This document shows, in pieces, positions 1-5,895 of a DNA stretch of 5,895 nt. Within the stretch, counting starts at the first letter, position 1; each line of letters starts with the position of its first letter. The notes under the pieces are model-generated. The model saw only the letters and a program-made list of their open reading frames with translations, had not been told where the DNA came from and did no database searches. Made by a program: the position numbers and the translations under genes. Source of the stretch: Saprospirales bacterium (GTDB taxonomy: Bacteria; Bacteroidota; Bacteroidia; Chitinophagales; Saprospiraceae); the NCBI GenBank assembly GCA_003448025.1, contig DLXL01000565.1, positions 1 through 5,895 of the forward strand, in the 5' to 3' direction.

Positions 1-64
1 CTCTCATCGCCTCCCCACCTCTGCGGTAAAAAAATCCTCTCTGCCCCCCCTCACTACTACCCCA
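1..64 (-). repeat. Downstream intergenic sequence with GCAGAG units, G7 and T7 tracts
   Basis: Read on the minus strand after the stop codon, the sequence is strongly purine-biased: GGGG at 63-60, a G7 tract at 50-44, GCAGAG at 44-39, a T7 tract at 34-28, ACCGCAGAGG at 27-18 and GGGGAGGCG at 16-8. Short GCAGAG or GCAAAG units after ACC are a common kind of intergenic repeat in Bacteroidota genomes, by recollection, and this may be a degenerate copy cut off by the window edge. No hairpin precedes the T7 tract, so no intrinsic terminator is called. ATG at 7-5 after GGGGAGG could be the start of the next gene, but only three further bases are visible. Confidence 0.35.
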
Positions 65-3000
65 TCAATTCACTACTTCCACCCACTTACCCGGCTGTAC
101 GGCTCTGATCCGGTTGTCATACATCGCCTCACAGGCTACAGCTGGCAAATAGTATTTTCCGGCATAAGCAGCATTCAACTGTATGCGATAAGTACGCGAT
201 TGTTTGGCGTTCTTATCATTACTCCAGTTGAATGGCAGATCGAAGTAGGTAAATACCCTGTCATCGCGTACATCCTGATAATCCATTGGGTCGGAAGTAG
301 CGCCACCTACCAGATTCATCCGGGTGTTTAGAATCTCCCATCCGGAAGGGAAGATCTGTGAAAGCGCCAATTCATTAAAATCAAAGCGCATGGTACCGGT
401 CCTTGTAACGGTAATTTCTGCCAGGAAATCAGTGCCTTGTTTGAGTTTGCCCGGATCTATGGCTGATCCTTTTAGGTCGGTGTACCGAACGCCCAGCGAA
501 ATGTTGCTGCTTTCCGATGGCACATCGGCAGTAGCTGGCCGTCCGCGCATCACAATGCGGCTATAAAGTTTCTGTTTGCTCAGGTTTTTCACCGAAACAC
601 CTCCTGTAACTTCGTCACCCAGCGGATAGAGATAGTAAGCAGTAGTGCTGTTTACCGGAATTTCCCTTCCTCCGGCTTTGATGACAAAATCCGCCTTTTC
701 TCCAAAGGTGGCCTTTTTTGCATATTTGCATAGAGCCCTCAGGCAGGTTGCCACTTCCTGGGTAGAGTACCAACGGGCGGCATCGCCTACCTGCGAGGCC
801 ACTTGCAAGGCCACATCCATGCCACGCTTATTGTCGCCTATGGCTGTAAGGGTTTCCAGTTTTAACGCCAGATCGCGCAGATCAGAACCATAGGTGTAGC
901 CCCACCAGGTATACCCGAATTTTTTGGTATTTGCATCGTTCAACAGATCCCGGGCTGCTTCATTTTTACCGGCAGTTGCGTAAGCGGCAGCAAGCAGAGA
1001 AGCTGAGTTTTCATACCTTGTTTTTTGCTCGCGCATGCGGTTCATGCCGGCCAGATCTGGTTTTCCTGCCAAAGCCAATGCATATAAACGATAAGCCTGC
1101 GACAATTCATTGTCGTGATGCCACCAGTTTTGCGGGTCATTATCTTTACCAGGTTCCCAGCTTCTGGAAACTTTTTGCTGATATTCAATCCAGCGATCCA
1201 ACATTTGTTGCGGAACCGAGAAGCCTCTTGATCTGGCTTCCATCAAAAAATGACCTGCGTAGGTGCCAGCCCAGTCAGCAACCTCATTTCCGCCGGCCCA
1301 ATAGGAGAACCCTCCGGAAGCCAGCTGGAAATTTTGCAATTTGGCAATGGCAGCCGTCACGTTCTTTTGAATATCCTGCTGTTGCTTCGTACTTAGTGGC
1401 GCGATGAGATCCACATACAGCTGTGGAAATGCTGCCGAGGTGGTTTGTTCGATGCATCCGTGAGGATATTTGATGAGGTATTCCAGTTGTTTGGAGAGGT
1501 TAATAGGTGGAATACTGCTGATTTCCAGTACAGCTGCGTCCAGATCACTGAAATCAGTTACTTTGGAAGACTGAGTCCAGGTTTGACCGGGTTCTACACT
1601 GCCATCGATTACTCTGGTAATGAGCGGGTTAGGATTACGTACCTCGATTTCTATATTGGCATTGGCAAATTCCCCTCCTCCGGTAGCGGAAATTTTGAAT
1701 TTAGCTACCCCCGTCTTGTTGCCTACTTTCAAATCAAAGTAGGCCATTTTTTGGCCCGGCTCGCTAAAGGCCAGGTTGGTAGAGTTGGAGGCAACACTAA
1801 CCAGTCCAGAGGATTCATCCACATCCACGGTGGCACTGTTGATGGATTTTTCCATGGCGAAAACTTCCACCGGCAGACGCAAGGTTTCACCCGGGCCTAA
1901 TACACGCGGAAGGGTGGGCATGATCATCAGGGGTTTGCGAACAGGACATGTCTTCTCCGCGTTACCATAAGCGCCTTCCCCGGCTGCACCTGGAGCCGAC
2001 ATAACAGCCATGACGCGTACGGAGCCCACATAGTTTTCGATTTTCAACCGGTGTTTGGCAGTCTGACCTTTTTCCAGTTTGAACGGTCCCAGGTGGATTA
2101 CACAAGGTTTGAATCGATTCACCTGATTGGCGTTTTTGGCCTTTTGATTGATACCATCACCACCAATTGCCAGGATTCTGGATAACTCGGCGCCATAAGC
2201 ACCCAGTACATAATCATAGATATCCCAGGTTTTTACACCATGGGCTTCCCGGGCGTAGAAAGCATCCCAGGGATTAGGGGTTTTGAATCTGGTAAGGTCG
2301 AGCAGGCCTTCATCTACGATATCAAGCGTGTATACGCAGGCTTTCCCCCCTTTTTCTTTCAGCGAAATATTGAAAAATTCATCCGGGCGCAATTGGTCCG
2401 GCATGTCTATCTGGGCTTCCAGGCGGGTAGCCACATTCTCAATATTAACCGGCACTACCCCATACATCCGGATGGGCAGGTCGTTTTTCGTTTGGGCATG
2501 AGGCTGCATCAGGCTTACGTGTGCATACACGGTAGGCGCCATGTTCTTTTCCGCTTTGAACCGGAGAAAGTTGTCGCCAGCCACTGCATCAAACCAAAGG
2601 TGTTTGGCCACGCGGGTACCGGTTTCCAGCGTAAGCAGGATGCGACCATTTTCGCTGGCTGGCACCTTGAGCACTACCTCTTCCTCTACATTATATTTCT
2701 CTTTTTCTACGGTAAAGGGCAACATGGCGGCCGCATTGCGGCTTTGAATATCATTCAACTCTTCTGGCTGTCCGGACCAGAAGAAATCGCCGGCAGTATG
2801 CCCTTCTTCAGTATCTGCAACGCGAACCAGGTAACGTCCCCAACCGGATGGTTTCACGGTCCAGCTTGCCTGACCTCTTGCATCTGTTGTCAATTCTGCA
2901 TGATCAACAGCATCATTTAGCTCACTGCTATTGTATTGTCCTATGCCGGACCGGGCATCATCATCCCACCACCAACGCCAGTCTACCCGGTACAGTGCAA

Positions 3001-5716
3001 CGGTGATTTTATGATTGGCTACCGGTTTGCCCAGGTTATTCAATACTGCGAAGTTGACCTTGCTGCTACCGCTTCGATCAAGTGTTTTACTGCCCCATTT
3101 ATCGGTTGGGATGTACACGCCAACAAAACGTTCATAGGGCAAAACATCCAGGGCAAAATTGTCTGTACTGAAATCGCCGCCGGCTTCAAATGCCCGAACC
3201 TTGAAATTGGCAATGAGCTTGCCGGGTGCGGCGCTCACTTCACCAATTTTCAGGGGCACTTTTGCCTGTCCGTTCTGATCGAGATTGGCATCGAAAAGTA
3301 CCTCAGGATCAGAGTAGAAATATCTGGATGGATCATCAAAGGTGTAACCATTGTATCCCTTGAATTCTGTTTTAACGGCCCGAACCTGCATTTCAACCGT
3401 TGATTTTAGGTTCTGAGCCACTGCTCCATGCAACCAGTTAACTTTCAGGTTGCCGGTCAGACCTTCACCTTCGCCGCCTACACTGAAGTCGTTTGCCGTC
3501 AGGAATGCTCTTGGTCCGAAGTTCAGGTCAAGTTTCAGGCGGTTGGGTTTTACGGTTTCAATTTTTACCTGTTTGGTGAATTCGGCGCCGCCAACCATCA
3601 CTTTGGCCGTCCAGTTACCTGTTTTAGCCTCCGATCTGGTAGCGCAATAGAATGGATAAACACCATTCACGCCACTGGTGGATACAGTACGGTATTGCAT
3701 TGATCCTCCGGGATCCCGCAGTTCGAAAACCACGGGGTGGCCTTGTGGTAAACGTCCGGTTTTATCTTCCAATACGAAATTCAAATAAAGGGAGTCTCCC
3801 GGGCGCCAAACGCCGCGTTCCCCATAAATATACCCTTTCAGGCCTTTTTGGGATTCCATACCGGCCACATCAAATCGGCTTAAAGACAAAGCGTTACCAT
3901 CGGCCATGCGAAGGTATCCTCTTCGGTTATTGCCGGTAGCCATTGCGAGGAAAGGAGATTCCCGCAAACCTTCTACCATCACGGTTCCATCGCCCTGGGT
4001 GCGAACTTTGGTTATGGGTTGAAGCTGAAAACTGAGCAATTCTATGTCAATGCCACTTACCGGCTGAGCGGTATGCAAATCTGTAACTGCCAGGAAAAGA
4101 GAGCCATCACGACCCTTTTTAGCCGTTAAGCCGAGATCACTGACAAATACATTACGCATCGTGAAATGTTCCCGGTTGTAGTATTCTCGGGAGCATGGAT
4201 TTTCCCGGTTATCCCAACTGTAGTCCTCCTCCTCATTCCACCAATATTCACTATCACTTTCATCCCAGTAGATGCCCCGGTAACCGCCTAAAATGGAACG
4301 CACCACTCCGTCTTCCACTTCATTTTCTGTTTCCTGAGAGAAAATGTTGTTACAACTTGTGTAATCCATTTTGAAGGCAATCCTTACCTGATAAATGGCG
4401 CCCGGATCTTTTTGGATCATCTCTTTCAGGTCAAGGGCATATCGTTGCCAAACTTTTGAGGAGGCATCCGGGTTGATGGCTGCCAGATCAAATTTTTTCT
4501 GAAGTACAATTTTACCTACGCGTTCCAGCTCCTGTTCTCCTTCAATTTCGTTTACCTGAAGAAATTGAAGGATATTGGAATTGAATATTTTGAATACCTC
4601 AACATCCACGGCGGTTAGACCTACTGCTTCAAACGGGAATATGACGCTACCATTGTTTTGTTGTGGTATGATAGCGCCCCGGCCTACCAGGCGTACGCCT
4701 GGTTTGAGATCTTCAAAGTTCAGCGTCCATTCTCCGGCTCCTTTCAGGTATTGGCCGGCAGTATTGCGGATGCTCCCGTCTATCTGCACTTTTTTTGCAC
4801 CGGTAATACGTGCATCCGGATAAACGCGTACGAAGTTGCCGTCTGATACAAAGCGAAGTTTACCGCCAAAATTGTCTATCCGAACCAGACCGGAAAGGTC
4901 CTGTGCCCCCGAAACAGGATCGCTGAAATTGAGCAATATGTATTGCTCCTCTACCTGTACTGCTTTGGCAGAAAGGATGCTGAATTCGCCCAGCGGTGGA
5001 ACTGCCTGGGTTTCTACAAAGTCTTTGTTTACGCCAATAGGATCGCCAGACCACGACATGCGAACCGAACTCGGAACATTGGACCGCTCCACGCCGGCGA
5101 TGGTCCATTGGTGTGTTTTGCCATCCTGATCGTGTTGCCAACTCACCAAAAGGGCTTTATTTCCTTGTTTTGCTGCGAACATTTGCTCAATTTTGGCAGA
5201 CTCACAAGCTTCGTTAACCCGGATGCGACCAATGACTTGTTGTTGCCGTGGATCTGCAGGATCCATGGTAATGCCGTCTGTGGTAACTTCAAAGGCCAAT
5301 TCACGGATATGAAAACTAAACTCGAAGACTCTGGCAAGATCCGGCACTTCAGCATAGATGCGTTTCAGGGCAACCTGTGCGGTGAAGCGCTTGCCGGGTG
5401 GCAGTGGTTTAGCCGGGGTAAGTTTGATGGTACGGTCGTCCTCCCACACGGCCTTTCCTTCAATCTTAGGGTTGGTGGAAAACAGGGAAGCCGGTACTTC
5501 CTGGCCTACCTGCTCAGCATTAATGGCGGCATTCACAAACCGAACCCGAACCACGTCATCGCGACTGATAGATCCGGAACTGAATGCATAAATGTATTGG
5601 GAAATGGCTTCATAATAGGCCTCGTTTTTTACTATTTTTTGATGGTTAACGAGTAAAAAAAGGCCTGTTGCAACGGCTGCTGTTGCAAGAATTGCGTACA
5701 CAATTGGCTTTCGCAT
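65..5716 (-). CDS. yfhM: Alpha-2-macroglobulin family protein (YfhM-type, membrane-anchored, thioester-containing)
   Basis: Complete 1883-residue protein, ATG at 5716-5714 and TGA at 67-65. An in-frame TAG at 5752-5750 with no ATG after it fixes the start. Role (family knowledge): periplasmic protease trap, usually partnered with PBP1C. Visible layout: signal anchor 5-23; Ig/MG-like domains about 54-140, 141-240 and 246-335; an MG domain about 339-450 (FPFEAVGLTAVDVEVFKI); an acidic/aromatic insert 477-519; a bMG3-like domain from 520 (VFVSDLGLTAKKGRDGSLF); the MG2 signature GYIYGERGVWRPGD at 628-641; an MG domain ending in WGRYLVRV (W959); a bait-region-type domain from about 998; VDEG at 1134-1137; an MG7-like domain about 1205-1290 with LPRVLGPGE; the thioester domain about 1400-1690 with PHGCIEQTTS (C1421, Q1424) and QAYRLYALALAGKPDL; and MG10 at 1741-1883. 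Eleven cysteines. It is longer than E. coli YfhM (about 1650 residues). The symbol is a family-level assignment. No Shine-Dalgarno precedes the start. Family identity is firm; domain edges are approximate. Confidence 0.96.
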   Translation of the reverse strand: MRKPIVYAILATAAVATGLFLLVNHQKIVKNEAYYEAISQYIYAFSSGSISRDDVVRVRFVNAAINAEQVGQEVPASLFSTNPKIEGKAVWEDDRTIKLTPAKPLPPGKRFTAQVALKRIYAEVPDLARVFEFSFHIRELAFEVTTDGITMDPADPRQQQVIGRIRVNEACESAKIEQMFAAKQGNKALLVSWQHDQDGKTHQWTIAGVERSNVPSSVRMSWSGDPIGVNKDFVETQAVPPLGEFSILSAKAVQVEEQYILLNFSDPVSGAQDLSGLVRIDNFGGKLRFVSDGNFVRVYPDARITGAKKVQIDGSIRNTAGQYLKGAGEWTLNFEDLKPGVRLVGRGAIIPQQNNGSVIFPFEAVGLTAVDVEVFKIFNSNILQFLQVNEIEGEQELERVGKIVLQKKFDLAAINPDASSKVWQRYALDLKEMIQKDPGAIYQVRIAFKMDYTSCNNIFSQETENEVEDGVVRSILGGYRGIYWDESDSEYWWNEEEDYSWDNRENPCSREYYNREHFTMRNVFVSDLGLTAKKGRDGSLFLAVTDLHTAQPVSGIDIELLSFQLQPITKVRTQGDGTVMVEGLRESPFLAMATGNNRRGYLRMADGNALSLSRFDVAGMESQKGLKGYIYGERGVWRPGDSLYLNFVLEDKTGRLPQGHPVVFELRDPGGSMQYRTVSTSGVNGVYPFYCATRSEAKTGNWTAKVMVGGAEFTKQVKIETVKPNRLKLDLNFGPRAFLTANDFSVGGEGEGLTGNLKVNWLHGAVAQNLKSTVEMQVRAVKTEFKGYNGYTFDDPSRYFYSDPEVLFDANLDQNGQAKVPLKIGEVSAAPGKLIANFKVRAFEAGGDFSTDNFALDVLPYERFVGVYIPTDKWGSKTLDRSGSSKVNFAVLNNLGKPVANHKITVALYRVDWRWWWDDDARSGIGQYNSSELNDAVDHAELTTDARGQASWTVKPSGWGRYLVRVADTEEGHTAGDFFWSGQPEELNDIQSRNAAAMLPFTVEKEKYNVEEEVVLKVPASENGRILLTLETGTRVAKHLWFDAVAGDNFLRFKAEKNMAPTVYAHVSLMQPHAQTKNDLPIRMYGVVPVNIENVATRLEAQIDMPDQLRPDEFFNISLKEKGGKACVYTLDIVDEGLLDLTRFKTPNPWDAFYAREAHGVKTWDIYDYVLGAYGAELSRILAIGGDGINQKAKNANQVNRFKPCVIHLGPFKLEKGQTAKHRLKIENYVGSVRVMAVMSAPGAAGEGAYGNAEKTCPVRKPLMIMPTLPRVLGPGETLRLPVEVFAMEKSINSATVDVDESSGLVSVASNSTNLAFSEPGQKMAYFDLKVGNKTGVAKFKISATGGGEFANANIEIEVRNPNPLITRVIDGSVEPGQTWTQSSKVTDFSDLDAAVLEISSIPPINLSKQLEYLIKYPHGCIEQTTSAAFPQLYVDLIAPLSTKQQQDIQKNVTAAIAKLQNFQLASGGFSYWAGGNEVADWAGTYAGHFLMEARSRGFSVPQQMLDRWIEYQQKVSRSWEPGKDNDPQNWWHHDNELSQAYRLYALALAGKPDLAGMNRMREQKTRYENSASLLAAAYATAGKNEAARDLLNDANTKKFGYTWWGYTYGSDLRDLALKLETLTAIGDNKRGMDVALQVASQVGDAARWYSTQEVATCLRALCKYAKKATFGEKADFVIKAGGREIPVNSTTAYYLYPLGDEVTGGVSVKNLSKQKLYSRIVMRGRPATADVPSESSNISLGVRYTDLKGSAIDPGKLKQGTDFLAEITVTRTGTMRFDFNELALSQIFPSGWEILNTRMNLVGGATSDPMDYQDVRDDRVFTYFDLPFNWSNDKNAKQSRTYRIQLNAAYAGKYYLPAVACEAMYDNRIRAVQPGKWVEVVN
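1445..1456 (-). other. Thioester motif C1421-I-E-Q1424
   Basis: The codons TGC ATC GAA CAA encode the Cys-x-Glu-Gln motif inside YPHGCIEQTTSA. In alpha-2-macroglobulins and complement C3 the Cys and Gln side chains form the buried thioester that attacks an incoming protease once the bait is cut. Both reactive residues are present, so this copy should be covalently competent, unlike family members (for example the YfaS-type paralogue) that lack the cysteine. The second position is Ile, a conservative change from the Leu or Gly usually seen. Confidence 0.93.
2105..2179 (-). other. Candidate bait segment (residues 1180-1204)
   Basis: Between the VDEG-containing MG6 strand block and the MG7-like domain lies a low-complexity hydrophilic stretch with a GGDG turn (1185-1188) and Lys/Arg at 1180, 1192, 1194, 1201 and 1203. 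In YfhM-type proteins the protease-sensitive bait is found at this place in the domain order, often after a similar Gly-Gly-Asp turn. The assignment is by position and composition only; the exact limits are inferred. Confidence 0.5.
5648..5704 (-). other. N-terminal signal anchor of the alpha-2-macroglobulin (residues 5-23)
   Basis: Residues 5-23 (IVYAILATAAVATGLFLLV) form one 19-residue hydrophobic stretch after a short basic head (M-R-K-P). It is followed by polar N-H-Q-K and then an exported-type beta-rich protein. There is no lipobox cysteine and no small-x-small signal peptidase I site after the hydrophobic core. The simplest reading is an uncleaved anchor with the bulk of the protein in the periplasm. 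E. coli YfhM is instead a lipoprotein, so the attachment mode differs although the compartment should be the same. Confidence 0.8.
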
Positions 5717-5759
5717 AGGAATTTTGAAAATAGTGGTTATGGTGTTGAGCTAAACGATT

Positions 5760-5789
5760 GGCCTACACTCAGGAGGGTGTTTTTAGGCC
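5760..5789. other. Stem-loop at the predicted 5' end of the alpha-2-macroglobulin transcript
   Basis: GGCCTA (5760-5765) and TAGGCC (5784-5789) are a perfect 6-bp inverted repeat. Inside it, CAC (5766-5768) pairs with GTG (5777-5779), and C5770 pairs with G5775, around an AGGA loop; four unpaired bases form a bulge. The base of the stem coincides with the transcription start expected from the TACTTTTG box, so the minus-strand mRNA could begin with this hairpin. The inner stem pairs slightly better as a + strand RNA (G-U rather than C-A). No T tract follows in either direction, so it does not look like a terminator. Confidence 0.45.
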
Positions 5790-5792
5790 GTT

Positions 5793-5823
5793 CAAAAGTA
5801 AGTAAGTTCCTTACATTAACGAA
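5793..5823 (-). promoter_or_regulatory. Candidate Bacteroidota-type promoter for the alpha-2-macroglobulin gene
   Basis: Read on the minus strand, 5800-5793 is TACTTTTG, a perfect match to the Bacteroidota primary-sigma -7 element TAnnTTTG. Nineteen bases upstream, TTCG at 5823-5820 matches the -33 element TTTG with one mismatch, and that spacing is typical. Transcription would begin near 5789-5786 and leave a leader of about 70 bases. Only the -7 box is strong. The position, directly ahead of a gene with no nearby same-strand neighbour, supports the call. Confidence 0.6.
5802..5814. promoter_or_regulatory. 13-bp palindrome in the promoter spacer, possible operator
   Basis: GTAAG-TTC-CTTAC is a perfect 5-bp inverted repeat with a 3-base centre. 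It lies wholly between the -33-like and -7 boxes of the candidate minus-strand promoter, where a bound regulator would block RNA polymerase. It overlaps three tandem AAGT units (5796-5807), and a second perfect palindrome, AAGTACTT, lies 7 bases away at 5822-5829. No known regulator site was recognised, and short palindromes occur by chance in AT-rich DNA. Confidence 0.3.
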
Positions 5824-5841
5824 GTACTTTGCAGGGAAAAT

Positions 5842-5895
5842 ATGTGGATGAAGCTGGGATTAAAAATATTTTTTTTGACTATCCTGATATTGTAC
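5842..5895 (+). CDS. Partial divergent gene: start of a protein with an N-terminal signal or membrane segment
   Basis: ATG at 5842 opens a frame that runs off the window after 18 codons without a stop: MWMKLGLKIFFLTILILY. The second ATG at 5848 would give an equally good start (M-K-L-G-L-K). Two lysines followed by an unbroken hydrophobic run is the classic beginning of an exported or membrane protein. An AGGGA-like purine stretch (5833-5837) precedes the first ATG closely. No convincing promoter was found for it; TACTTTG at 5825-5831 is one base short of the -7 consensus and very near the start. The function cannot be told. The same bases can also be read on the minus strand as the end of a gene (VQYQDSQKKYF, TAA at 5862-5860), so the direction is not certain. 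Confidence 0.42.
   Translation, partial: MWMKLGLKIFFLTILILY

Noticed and set aside
28..50. Intrinsic terminator after the gene, judged by the T7 tract
   Set aside because: No inverted repeat precedes the T tract on the minus strand; only a G-rich stretch does, so a standard hairpin terminator is not supported.
3794..3802. Bacteroidota O-glycosylation motif D-S-L at residues 639-643 region (D641-S642-L643)
   Set aside because: It is the only obvious match I noticed in 1883 residues and falls within the conserved MG2 signature, so it is most likely chance.
4943..5656. 237-codon open frame on the + strand (similarly 2240-2920, 931-1407 and 2936-3403)
   Set aside because: All lie fully antisense to the intact alpha-2-macroglobulin gene, show no recognisable domains, and are rich in Cys, Phe, His and Arg in the way of complementary-strand translations.
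5771..5851. AGGAGG followed by GTG on the + strand, a 24-codon frame ending in TGA at 5849-5851
   Set aside because: There is no spacing between the Shine-Dalgarno-like sequence and the GTG, Bacteroidota seldom use such sites, the peptide has no distinctive feature, and the bases are better explained as part of the stem-loop.
5862..5873. 12-bp perfect palindrome AAAAATATTTTT
   Set aside because: Made only of A and T in an AT-rich stretch and inside the likely start of the divergent gene; expected by chance there.
5860..5895. End of a same-strand upstream gene (VQYQDSQKKYF then TAA on the minus strand)
   Set aside because: It is possible but has only 11 codons of support. The opposite reading gives a signal-like protein start, which is more specific evidence. 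Kept as an alternative in the partial gene entry.

Overview
The window is almost entirely one gene. A single intact minus-strand reading frame (5716 down to 65, 1883 codons) encodes a very large exported bacterial alpha-2-macroglobulin of the YfhM type. It has an N-terminal membrane anchor, a series of macroglobulin (MG) beta-sandwich domains, an intact Cys-Ile-Glu-Gln thioester motif in an alpha-helical thioester domain, and the expected C-terminal MG10 domain. No frameshift, internal stop or insertion interrupts it. Long open frames antisense to it read as shadows.

The organism is probably a member of the Bacteroidota. The protein is longer than the roughly 1650-residue enterobacterial form and carries Trp/Tyr/Asp-rich insertions I associate with Bacteroidota homologues. 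The leader has no Shine-Dalgarno sequence. A perfect TAnnTTTG box, the Bacteroidota sigma -7 element, lies 77-84 bases upstream of the start codon. The lineage within the phylum cannot be fixed from one gene; Chitinophagia- or Saprospiria-like groups are a guess.

Layout on the + strand: 1-64 is the sequence just downstream of the gene, holding a G7 tract, a T7 tract and two GCAGAG units that resemble a decayed intergenic repeat. 65-5716 is the alpha-2-macroglobulin gene. 5717-5841 is an AT-richer intergenic region with the candidate promoter, a 13-bp palindrome inside the promoter spacer, and a stem-loop that would sit at the 5' end of the transcript. 5842-5895 is probably the first 18 codons of a divergent + strand gene whose product begins with a signal-peptide-like or membrane-spanning segment.

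Functionally, the protein is expected to stand on the outer face of the inner membrane and trap proteases that invade the periplasm: cleavage of a bait segment springs the thioester, which links covalently to the attacker. In many Gram-negative bacteria the gene is paired with pbpC (penicillin-binding protein 1C); the window ends before any downstream partner could be seen. I found no mobile element, RNA gene, CRISPR array or new multi-gene system. The points worth a second look are details of this protein and its upstream region.
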